From NCBI GenBank assembly GCA_023374045.1, contig CM041776.1, positions 140,681,296 through 140,745,295 of the forward strand: 64,000 nt of DNA, given 5' to 3'. Below, one piece after another: positions 34,001-43,593 of the stretch. Positions within the stretch are counted from its first letter, which is position 1. Each line of letters opens with the position of its first letter. The translations under genes and the position numbers were made by a program. The stretch comes from Limonium bicolor (lineage: Eukaryota > Streptophyta > Magnoliopsida > Caryophyllales > Plumbaginaceae). The notes below the pieces were generated by a model. That model did not search any database. It saw nothing but the letters and a program-made list of their open reading frames with translations, and was not told where the DNA came from.

Positions 34001-36211
34001 TGTAACACCCCCAAACATTGGCCTAGGAGTTAGGGGTATTACACGCCGCGTATTATTACATAATAACGCAAGGCTCTAATAAACGAACTTAAACAAACAA
34101 TCAAACAAGGCCCAAAACGAATACTTGATTAAAGTACAATCAAAATGATGTCGTAACATCCCAGAAGTTATTACAGAACCCACCAAACGAATGTCAAAAG
34201 CGGAAGCTAACTGAAGAGGCCTAAAGGCTCAAAGTCAAATACAAATGTCTCAAAAGAATTCAGAATAACATAACGAACTAAACTCCAGAGCTGAGCAAAG
34301 TGACCCTCGCTGATCAATCTGCAATGTTAGATAGAGTAGGGGAATGAGCAAACAACAATGCCCAGTAGATGACCAACTTCATCAACCAGCATGCTCAAAA
34401 CATTTTAAGAATATTAACAAATCAGAAGGAGTCGCAAGGAGTCCATAAACATGTCAGAAAATAGAAGCAGAAGTCCACACGATAAAGGACTAAACAGAGT
34501 CAGAAGCAGACAGAATTAGAAAACAGAGCGGGACACTAGTTGATCACGGCATACAGACAGAACGAGCAACCAGCTCGTGAACAGAACAAGGAAACCTCAC
34601 TCGTAAACAGAACAGGTGGAACACCTGTGAACAGAACGTGGAACATCACCCGTGAAACAGAAGGATCCTACATAGCGCGCTACGAGACAGCGAGACCAGC
34701 CATCCAAAGGTTCAGACACAGAGATAACTAGGTCCCAAAACAGAGGCTTAAAACAGATAAGCACATGTGCGCCAAAGGCACCAAAAAGCACATAAGTAGC
34801 TTGGAAATCAGAATGGGAAACCAACCCCGCAAACAGAAGTCAAAACAGCTCAATCGAGCAAGTTATGGTCAAAACAGAGCCAAGTCCGAACATGTGTCCG
34901 GACATCAATGTTCGGACACAGGTCGAACCTTAAATCAGAAGCAGAGACAGAGGTGTCCGAACATCAAAGCTCGGACGGATGTTCGGACATTCTTCGGAAA
35001 CTAAATACGTGTAGTGTCCGAACATGTGTCCGAACTACAAAGCTCGGACACAAGTCGAAGCAAAATCAGATGAAGGAGATAGGTGTGTCCGGACTTCTGT
35101 CCGGACTTACAAGTTTGGACACCATTCGAGACTTGTAAGTCGGACTCGTCCTCGCACCCCGTCCGAACATCGAAGCTCAGATGGAAGTTTGGACACGTCA
35201 AGACTTCAGAAAATTTAAAGCGCAGAAGGGCGTGTCCGAGCTTCCAAGGTCGGACGGAAGTTCGGACGCGCCGAAAAACTCAGAAAACAGAGGCGATTTC
35301 ACACAGATCGAAGCACCAAAACAATGTCAATACATTATGAGTTTGCAGAAAACAACCTTGGGGGTTTGTAAGCATTAAAACGACGTTAAATAGACAGTTC
35401 ACAACCACAATTCAAAGACAGAACACATTCAGAATTCAGAACTGGAACGAAACTCCCCAAGGCCGAACACACTAATCGAATCCATCAGCCACCTACCTCA
35501 ATAATCAGCAAACGAAACCCGAAATCTGAAGCAGCAGAACCCAGCCAACGCAGACACCAAAACGCAGACCGAAATGCAATTCCAAACTCTGGACAAAAGC
35601 AAACGTAGATCAATCCCCAATCAGAAAACGGAGGGCCTCACAATCCCGAAACTGCCATTGATGAACACAACTAAAATCCTTACCTGAATCTGACAGTGGA
35701 ATCACAGATGAAGCCAACAGCAGAAGAAATTGATCGGGACAGAGGGGCCAACGCTGAATCACAATCAGATTACAAAGAACAATTAGGGTTTGGAAGAGTT
35801 CCCAAAACCTAACCCCCAAAGTTGATTTGCAATTGATAACCACAAGACCAACCTGATTGCAACGGAGACGGCGAGGCGACAGAAGGATTCACCAGCAGAA
35901 TAGCACAACACACGAAGTCTTGACAGATCGATGGAGAAGATGAGGAAGGTTTGAGAGAGAGCGAAGGGGAGCGTTGTGACAGTTTCTCCAAAACTGATCG
36001 GAAGACTAATGAGAACGTGATTAGAATCACGAGTAAAAGAATACATTAATATCCCTTAATCCCAAGTAAACTCCTTACCAGCAAATAAATAGCGAAAGAC
36101 CTCCTCGCCCCTGACTTCCTTAATAAGGACTTCCATGTCCTAAATTCAGAATGAACCAACTTAACATAACATGAAACGAAATAAAACTGCAACGAAACTT
36201 TGGTTATAACA
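34001..36211 (-). repeat. 3' LTR of element F
   Basis: On plus it starts TGTAACACCC and ends TTATAACA. It pairs with 40828-43033. It has no credible gene; several ORFs here arise from the palindrome array and are mirrored in the other LTR. Confidence 0.96.
34884..35270 (-). repeat. Six-unit palindrome array in the F 3' LTR
   Basis: Units start near 34884, 34955, 35016, 35087, 35161 and 35234 (steps 71, 61, 71, 74, 73). The first unit is CCGAAC-N6-CCGGAC-N6-GTTCGG, the same three-box layout and spacing as LTR C, with different N6 letters. Later units are degenerate. A copy lies at 41711-42098 in the 5' LTR. Confidence 0.88.
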
Positions 36212-36227
36212 TCACCTCCCCCTTAAA
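36212..36227 (-). promoter_or_regulatory. Polypurine tract of element F
   Basis: On minus, TTTTAAGGGGGAGGTGA directly precedes the 3' LTR start TGTTATAACC. Confidence 0.9.
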
Positions 36228-36249
36228 AGAATTTCGTCCTCGAAATTAA

Positions 36250-37620
36250 AACGTACCTACTGCTCGAAGAGGGCGGGAAACTTAGAACGCACTTCACTTT
36301 CGACCTCCCAGGTCGCCTCTTCCTCTGACTGACCCGACCACTGCACCTTCACTAAGGGCATGGTCTTACTCCTGAGCTTGCGAACATCCCGCTAAAACCC
36401 TCAAAGGAACTGCCTCGAACGTGAAGTCCTCCCTCAACTGAAGCGGACTGAAGTCAATCACATGCGACGGGTCTGGAACGTATTTCCTCAGCATGGAAAC
36501 GTGGAACACACTGTGAACACCAGCTAACGACGGTGACAAAGCTAAACGGTAGGCAACCGGTCCGATCCTCTCCAGGATCTCAAAAGGACCCACAAAGCGA
36601 GGGCTAAGCTTGCCTCTCTTCCCAAACCGAATGACTCCTCGGACGGGAGAAACCTTCAGATAAACGTGGTCTCCTACCTCAAACTCTAGAGGTTGTCTCC
36701 TCTGATCGGCGTAACTCTTCTGACGACTCTGAGCTACAAGCAGACGCTCCCTGATAGACTGAATCTTAGCTACAGCATCCTCAACTAAGTCCGGACCAAC
36801 AACTGCCCTCTCCTTCAGATCATCCCAACAGATGTGTGATCTGCATCTCCTGCCATACAAGGCCTCAAACGGGGCCATCCCGATACTAGTTTGAAAGCTG
36901 TTATTATACGCAAACTCTATCAGCACCACGTGCTGATCCCAACTGCCTCCAAAGTCAAGTACACATGCTCTGAGCATGTCCTCAAGGACCTGATTCGTCC
37001 TCTCTGTTTGACCATCTGACTGAGGATGATACGCTGAGCTGAACGACAACTTCGTCCCCAAAGCCTGATGCGAACTCTGCCAGAATCTGGATACAAAACG
37101 CGGGTCTCTGTCAGACATAATAGAAGCAGGCACCCCATGCAGACGCACTATCTCATCCAAGTACAACTGCGCTAGACAGTGCAAACTGAAGGTCTTCCTG
37201 ACAGGCAAGAAGTGAGCGCTCTTCGTGAGCCTGTCCACAATAACCCAAACGGCGTCGAAACCTCTTGGAGTCTTAGGCAGCCCCATGACAAAATCCATAC
37301 CGACACTCTCCCATTTCCACTCCGGAACGGGAAGAGGCTGAAGCAACCCAGCTGGTCTCTGATGCTCGGTTTTGACCTACTAACATGTCCGACATCTGGA
37401 TACAAAGTCTGAAATGTCCCTCTTCATGTTGCTCCACCAGAATGTCTCTCGGAGGTCCCGGTACATCTTCACACCTCCTGGGTGTACCGAGTACGGGACT
37501 CCATGGGCCTCCTGCATAATCTCTCGCCTCAAAGCGTTGTCTGCAGGCACACAAACATGGTTTTTGAACCTCAGGCATCCATCCTCTGAACTCAGACTCC
37601 TGTGACCGAAGCAATCCCAT
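36250..37620 (-). pseudogene. Integrase and chromodomain of element F
   Basis: The zinc-finger part lies at about 37380-37620 in another frame (ETFWWSNMKRDISDF and CRTC readable). A 326-codon frame (37346-36366) holds the DD35E core: GMDFVMGLPKTPRGFDAVW, then SDRDPRFVSRFW, and the catalytic Glu region SDGQTERTNQVLEDML. The GPFEILERIGPVAYRLAL module follows. After a frame change near 36390 a chromodomain-like tail is readable to about 36255 (MPLVKVQWSGQ, EEATWEVESEV). The enzyme inserts element DNA and the tail probably guides it to heterochromatin. Confidence 0.93.
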
Positions 37621-37747
37621 CCTTGATCTTACTCAACCCAGCGTCGAGCTCCTGACTGGCCTTGATCCGGTCGATCAAGGTGGGCTGAATCTGCAACGCT
37701 GCTAACACCCCAGACCTCTCTGGACGGACGACCCAGATACCAATACG

Positions 37748-38212
37748 CTACAACTCGAGAGCAAACCTCTGCACACTAGACAGAGCACAAACGGCTCCAG
37801 ACGGACTTCTCCTACTAAGCGCATCAGCAACCACATTCGCCCTACCCGGATGGTAGAGGATCTCCAAATCATAATCGTGTAGCAACTCTAGCCACCTCCT
37901 CTGCCTCAAGTTCAACTCCTTCTGAGTGAACAGATACCTGAGGCTCTTATGGTCCGTATACACCTTGCACGCAGCTCCATAGAGGTAATGCCTCCAAATC
38001 TTCAACGCAAACACCACAGCAGCTAACTCCAGGTCGTGAGTCGGGTAGTTCTTCTCATATGGCTTAAGCTGACGAGAGCCATACGCTACTACCTTCCCCT
38101 GCTGCATCAGAACACACCCAAGTCCCTTATGGGACGCATCACAGAATACCTCTAGACCCTCGGTCCCCTCTGGAAGAGTCAGAATCAACGCAGACGTCAA
38201 CCTCTTCTTCAA
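37748..38212 (-). pseudogene. RNase H domain of element F
   Basis: 154 codons with [52 protein letters not shown] and the terminal [11 protein letters not shown]. The stop just upstream, between 38212 and 38264, separates it from the RT thumb. The region 37621-37747 after it is the tether to integrase and is frameshifted. Confidence 0.92.
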
Positions 38213-38263
38213 CTCCTGGAAACACAGCTCACAGGCCTCACTTCACTCGAACTTCACATCCTT

Positions 38264-39110
38264 CTACAGTAGACGAGTCAAAAGGATCACTAGCTTGGAG
38301 AAGCCCTCCACAAACTTACGATAGTAGCCCGCTAATCCAAGGAAGCTACGAATCTCTCCAACATTAGTAGGCCTGGCCCACTCAGTAATGGCTCTAATCT
38401 TCTCCGGGTCCACGAAGATACCATCCTTGGAGACCACATGTCCCAAGAACACCACCTGGTCCAACCAGAACTCGCACTTCTTCAGCTTTGCGTACAACTC
38501 CTTCTCCCTTAGAGTCTGGAGAACGGTCCTCAAATGCTCCTCGTGCTCCTCAGCACTCTTGGAATACACCAAGATGTCATCAATAAATACTACGACGAAC
38601 TAATCCAGAAATGGCTTAAACACCCGGTTCATCATATCCATAAACACAGAAGGCGCATTCGTCAGACCGAATGGCATCACTAGGAACTCGTAATGTCCAT
38701 AACGAGTCCTGAAAGCGGACTTAGGCACATCATCTGCCTTAATCCTCAACTGATGGTAGCCGGACCTCAGATCGATCTTAGAAAACACCTTAGCTCCTGC
38801 TAACTGGTCGAACAAGTCATCTATGCGCGGGAGAGGATACCTATTCTTAATGGTAACCTTGTTGAGCTCCCTGTAGTCAATGCACAAGCGCATGCTACCG
38901 TCCTTCTTCTTAACAAATAACACTGGCGCTCCCCAAGGCGACACACTATGGCGAATGAAGCCCTTATCCAACAACTCCTGCAACTGAACATTCAACTCCT
39001 TGAGCTCAGCAGGCGCCATGCGGTATGGGGCCTTAGAAATGGGCTGAGTCTCAGGTGCGAGCTCGATCGAGAACTCCACCTCTCTGATAGGGGGAAGCCC
39101 AGGTACGTCA
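38264..39110 (-). pseudogene. pol: Reverse transcriptase of element F with TAG before the catalytic box
   Basis: The frame 39820-38600 covers fingers and palm ([54 protein letters not shown]). It stops at TAG (38600-38602) where the family normally has Gln, directly before FVVVFIDD. The remainder (38572-38264) is in the same frame and holds [13 protein letters not shown] and [18 protein letters not shown] single C-to-T change would explain the stop, so this copy is probably inactive unless the stop is read through or is an error. Confidence 0.92.
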
Positions 39111-39840
39111 TCCTGGAACACATCTAGGAAGTCTCTGACCACTGGAATCTCCTCCAACTTCGCATCCTTGCGAACCTCAGGGATGTAACACAGATATCCC
39201 TGGCATCCCTTCCTCAGAAATCGAAACGCCTGCATAGCTGAAATAACTGGCGGCGAACACGGAAGTCCATTCCCTGCTACAACTAGGCGGGGCTGACCCG
39301 GCTCCTCAAAAGTGACTCTCGAAGCAGCACAGTCAATGTGGGCATGGTGCGCAGCAAGCCAATCCATGCCCAGAATCACATCAAAATTTGTCATCTCCAT
39401 CGGGATGAGGTTAGCACACAGAGTCCTATCTCTGACTAACACAGAACTATCCTTACAAATAGAATTAAGAAGCATAGAAGAGTCCTTAACTAATGGACTA
39501 TGCACACATAACTCAACACCTAGAGGCACAACAGGCAAACCGAGCTCACCCACTAACTCATCAGAAATAAAAGAGTGGGTGGCTCCAGAGTCAAACAAAC
39601 AGAAGACAGAACGAGAAGACAGCTGGAGAATACCTGTGACAACCCTATTAGTCGATCGGTCTCTCTCTCCAGCCATCGCGTACACTCTGGCCTGGCCCTG
39701 GGGCTTCTTTTGCTCAGCCCGGTCTCGATCTCTAGACCCTGGGGCGGACTCACCAGCTCTACCTCCAGAGCTACCTCTGCTCCTCTCGGCCTGAGGGCAG
39801 TCAGTGATCCTATGCTCCAAGGATCCACACTTGAAGTAGG
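39111..39840 (-). pseudogene. Zinc-knuckle end of gag and aspartic protease of element F
   Basis: The protease motif [11 protein letters not shown] has its catalytic Asp at 39590-39592. [19 protein letters not shown] follows. The zinc knuckle upstream reads [13 protein letters not shown], but the first Cys of CCHC appears as Tyr. In this frame protease is continuous with RT. Confidence 0.88.
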
Positions 39841-40714
39841 CTCCGGACTTCCTGTAGCAGTCCTGGCCTCGGTGAAACTTGCTGCAGACTCGGAACTTCG
39901 GAGCGGGAGCTGACGAAGACGAACCTCCTCTATCTCACGAATGGTCTCCAGAGCGGTCTCCAGCTCGGTCTCCAGTAGACTGCTTCTTCTGAGAAGCAGA
40001 CTGATCTCTCCTATCACTCTCGTCGGACCTCTGCTTCCTCTTCTGGTCCTTCCCGCCAGACTGGCGGCCCCTTAAATCAGCCTCCACCAACAGGGCAACG
40101 TCAGCTACGTCCCTAAGGTCTTATGACGCAGGGGCGTCACAGCAGACCGAATATCTGGCCTCAAGCCGCTCTCAAACTTCCTGGCCTTCCTACGCTCGTC
40201 CGGCTCAGGTGCAAACTTTGACAAGCTGATAAACTTAAGGACATACTCCTCCACGCTCATGTCCCGACCCTGGCGTAGTCGGTTATACTCCAGAATGCGC
40301 TGATCCTTATACACGTCGGGGTAGAACTGTTTGTTGAACTCCCCAGTAAACTGCTCCCACGTCCAAGGCTGTGGAAACTTCCCCATCACGGACCTCCACC
40401 ACTCCTTGGCTTCGGCCTTGAAAAGAAAGGTGGCGAAGTCCACCTTCTGCTCCTCCTCGAAGCCCATGACTCGTAGCAAGTCCTCCACCTTTGACAGCCA
40501 ATGACTGGCCTCCTGGGGTCTCCTGCCCATCGAACGATGGCGGCTTCAGCTTCATGAACTCCTGAAGCACCTTCACATTCCTTCCTCCCGCATCAGCCCC
40601 AGCTGGGCCTGCTCCGCCAGCTGGTCCACCCCCTGCAGCCATGGTCTGTATGAGCTGCGTCATAAACTGCTGAACAGCATCAGCAACATTTCCTGTAGCT
40701 CTTCTTGGCGGCAT
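39841..40714 (-). pseudogene. gag: gag of element F
   Basis: Starts MPPRRATGNVADAVQQFM at 40714, the usual chromovirus gag opening. A frameshift near 40510 moves to the frame 40530-40105 holding the gag core (ASHWLSKVEDLL, FLFKAEAKEWWRSV, FNKQFYPDVYKDQ). The basic region before the zinc knuckle (about 39850-40100) is in yet another frame. Confidence 0.9.
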
Positions 40715-40805
40715 TCTGAAAGTCCAACAACAAGCAGTTAAACTCAGACACTAGCACTGACGTTTCTGACTGACTGGCTAACTTAAAATCCCAGCAGATT
40801 AGAAC

Positions 40806-40822
40806 CTAGAGCTCTGATACCA
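40806..40822 (-). promoter_or_regulatory. Primer binding site of element F, tRNA-iMet type
   Basis: On minus this reads TGGTATCAGAGC, five bases from the 5' LTR end (40828). Confidence 0.93.
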
Positions 40823-40827
40823 CTAAA

Positions 40828-43033
40828 TGTAACACCCTAAACACTGGCCTAGGAGTTAGGGGTATTACACGCCGCGTATTATAACATAATAACACAAGGC
40901 CCTAATAAACGAACTTAAACAGATAATCAAACAAGGCCCAAAACGAATACTTGATTAAAGTACCATCAAAATGATGTGGTAACATCCCATAAGTTATTAC
41001 AGAACCCACCAAACGAATGTCAAAAGTGGAAGCTAACTGAAGAGGCCTAAAGGCTCAAAGTCAAATACAAATGTCTCAAAAGAATTCAGAATAACATAAC
41101 GAACTAAACTCCAGAGCTGAGAAAAGTGACCCTCGCTGATCAATCTGCAATGTTAGATAGAGTAGGGGAATGTGCAAACAACAATGCCCAGTAGATGACC
41201 AACTTCATCAACCAGCATGCTCACAACATTTTAAGAATATTAACAAATCAGAAGGAGTCGCAAGGAGTCCATAAACATGTCAGAAAATAGAAGCAGAAGT
41301 CCACACGATAAAGGACTAAATAGAGTCAAAAGCCGACAGAATCAGAAATAGAGCGGGACACTAGTTGATCACGACATACAGATAGAATGAGCAACCAGCT
41401 CGTGAACAGAACGAGGAAACCTCACTCGTAAACAGAACAGGTGGAACACCTATGAACAGAACGGGGAACGTCACCCGTGAAACAGAAGGATCCTACATAG
41501 CGCGCTACGAGACAGCGAGACCAGCCATCCAAAGGTTCAGACACAGAGATAACTAGGTCCCAAAACAGAGGCTTAAAACAGATAAGCACATGTGCGCCAA
41601 AGGCACCAGAAAGCACATAAGTAGCTTGGAAATCAGAATGGGAAACCAACCCCGCAAACGGAAGTCAAAACGGAGCTCAAACGAGCAAGTTATGGTCAAA
41701 ACAGAGCCAAGTCCGAACATGTGTCCAGACATCAATGTTCGGACACAGGTCGAACCTTAAATCAGAAGCAGAGACAGAGGTGTCCGAACATCAAAGCTCG
41801 GACGGATGTTCGGACGTTCTTCGGAAACCAAATACGTGTAGTGTCCGAACATGTGTCCGAACTACAAAGCTAGGACACAAGTCGAAGCAAAATCAGATGA
41901 AGAGATAGGTGTGTCCGGACTTCTGTCCGGACTTACAAGTTTGGACACCATTCAAGACTTGTAAGTCGGACTCGTCCTCGCATCCCGTCCGAACATCGAA
42001 GCTCAGACGGAAGTTCGGACACGTCAAGACTTTAGAAAATTTAAAGCGCATAAGGGCGTGTCCGAGCTTCCAAGGTCGGACAGAAGTTCGGACGCGCCGA
42101 AAAACTCAGAAAACAGAGGCGATTTCACACAGATCGAAGCACCAAAACAATGTCAATACATTATGAGTTTGCAGAAAACAACCTTGGGGGTTTGTAAGCA
42201 TTAAAACGACGTTAAATAGATAGTTCACAACCACAATTCAAAGACAGAACGCATTCAGAATTCAGAACCGGTACGAAACTCCCCAAGCCGAACACTAATC
42301 GAATCCATCAGCCACCTACCTCAATAATTAGCAGACAAAACCCGAAATCTGAAGCAGCAGAACCCAGCCAACGCGGACACCAAAACGCAGACCGAAACAC
42401 AATTCCAAACTCTGGACAAAAGCAAACGCAGATCAATCCCCAATCAGAAAACGGAGGCCTCACAATCCAGAAACTGCCATTGATGAACACAACTAAAATC
42501 CTTACCTGAATCTGACAGCGGAATCACAGACGAAGCCAACAGCAGAAGAAATTGATCGGACAGAGGGGCCAACGCTGAATCACAATCAGATTACAAAGAA
42601 CAATTAGGGATTGGAAGAGTTCCCAAAACCTAACCCCCAAAGCTGATTTGCAATTGATAACCACAAGACCAACCTGATTGCAACGGAGACGGCGAGGCGA
42701 CAGAAGGATTCACCAGCAGAATAGCATAACACACGAAGTTTTGACAGATCGATGGAGAAGATGAGGAAGGTTGAGAGAGAGAGAGCGAAGGGGAGCGTCG
42801 TGACAGTTTCTCCAAAACTGATCGGGAAGACTAATGAGAACGTGATTAGATTCACGATTAAAGAATACATTAATATCCCTTAATCCCAAGCAAACTCCTT
42901 ACCAGCAAATAAATAGCGAAAGACCTCCTCGCCCCTGACTTCCTTAATAAGGACTTCCATGTCCTAAATGAATGAACCAACTTAACATAACATGAAACGA
43001 AATAAAACTGCAACGAAACTTTGGGTTATAACA
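40828..43033 (-). repeat. 5' LTR of element F, including palindrome array at 41711-42098
   Basis: Starts TGTAACACCC and ends TTATAACA on plus, near-identical to 34001-36211. The six-unit array is repeated here with few changes. Differences between the two LTRs include many one-base indels. Confidence 0.96.
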
Positions 43034-43451
43034 TTTTGTCCATGGGTAATCCGTAGGAAATACCTACGGGAAGTTCCGTGGGTATTTTTTCCTATATGTA
43101 TTCGTGGTTAAATAGCACAGGAAAGAAGAACAATGTCCGTGGGTAATCTGTGGGTAATACCTACGGATAGTTCCATGGGTAGTTTTCCCGTAGGTATTTC
43201 TGTGGGTATCCACGTGGCAAACAAGCATTCTGTGGGTATTTACCAACAGACTTTTCCACAGGTGTTTAACAACGAGAGGAGCTGTGGGTATTTTGTCGGT
43301 AAATACCGAAGAGAATATTTTTGGTAGGTACACAATTTATCGACGAGGCATTTACCCACGGATAGTTTCCGTAGGTATTCCGTGGGTATAAACGATTACC
43401 TACGACTTACCCACGGAAATGTCTGTAGGTAAATCCATTTTTTTAGTAGTG
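43034..43451 (+). repeat. Right subterminal array and terminus of CACTA element K, part 2
   Basis: At least a dozen TCCGTGGGTA / TACCCACGG motifs, ending in TTTTTTTAGTAGTG, the inverted form of the left terminus CACTACTAAA. The next base starts a Tekay LTR fragment. Confidence 0.85.
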
Positions 43452-43577
43452 TGTCTTAATGGTACTTTATTGTGCTTACTATGGTTTAAATTGCTTACTA
43501 ACATTTCTAAGGCACTTTTTAGCCTTAATATACCATATTTTAATATTTAAACAACATATCAAGGTTTGGGTATTTCA
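43452..43577 (-). repeat. Tekay LTR fragment (first 126 bp of a 3' LTR, minus)
   Basis: Ends GGTTTGGGTATTTCA directly before a PPT. It resembles the corresponding end of LTR E (TGGTTTAAATTG and TTTCTAAGGCA shared) more than that of LTR D (62372-62752). It is cut exactly at the CACTA terminus, and the rest of this LTR is not found on the other side of K. Confidence 0.82.
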
Positions 43578-43593
43578 ATCTACCCCCTTAAAA
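43578..43593 (-). promoter_or_regulatory. Polypurine tract, minus strand
   Basis: On minus this is TTTTAAGGGGGTAGAT, next to TGAAATACCC, as in element A. Confidence 0.88.

Larger units (their letters stand above)
34001..43033 (-). mobile_element. Element F: complete chromovirus (Ty3/gypsy), minus strand
   Basis: LTRs of 2,211 and 2,206 bp, TSD ttttg on both sides (33996-34000 and 43034-43038), PPT, tRNA-iMet type primer site, and gag, protease, RT, RNase H, integrase and chromodomain in gypsy order. The near-identical LTRs imply a recent insertion. The proteins resemble those of element A (Tekay-like chromovirus), but the LTR is shorter and lacks the A/C/D/E hairpin module. Breaks include a TAG just before the RT catalytic box and frameshifts in gag, RNase H and integrase. 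Confidence 0.96.
20635..43451. mobile_element. Element K: CACTA DNA transposon carrying four nested insertions
   Basis: The left end reads CACTACTAAAG at 20635 and the right end is its inverted form, TTTTAGTAGTG, ending at 43451. Both ends carry arrays of a palindromic repeat built from TACCCACGGA and TCCGTAGGTA. Without E, the MITE, G and F, about 8 kb of K remains. No TNPA/TNPD transposase is recognisable, so it is likely non-autonomous. Expected 3-bp TSDs do not match (cct at left, tgt at right) and the flanking DNAs differ, which suggests recombination between two copies. F excises cleanly in silico, rejoining the subterminal array across its TSD. Gene-like sequence inside includes a SAWADEE-like exon. 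Confidence 0.75.

Noticed and set aside
34540..35340. Cluster of overlapping ORFs in the F LTR, mirrored at 41422-42166
   Set aside because: They follow the palindrome array on both strands and shift frame between the two LTR copies.
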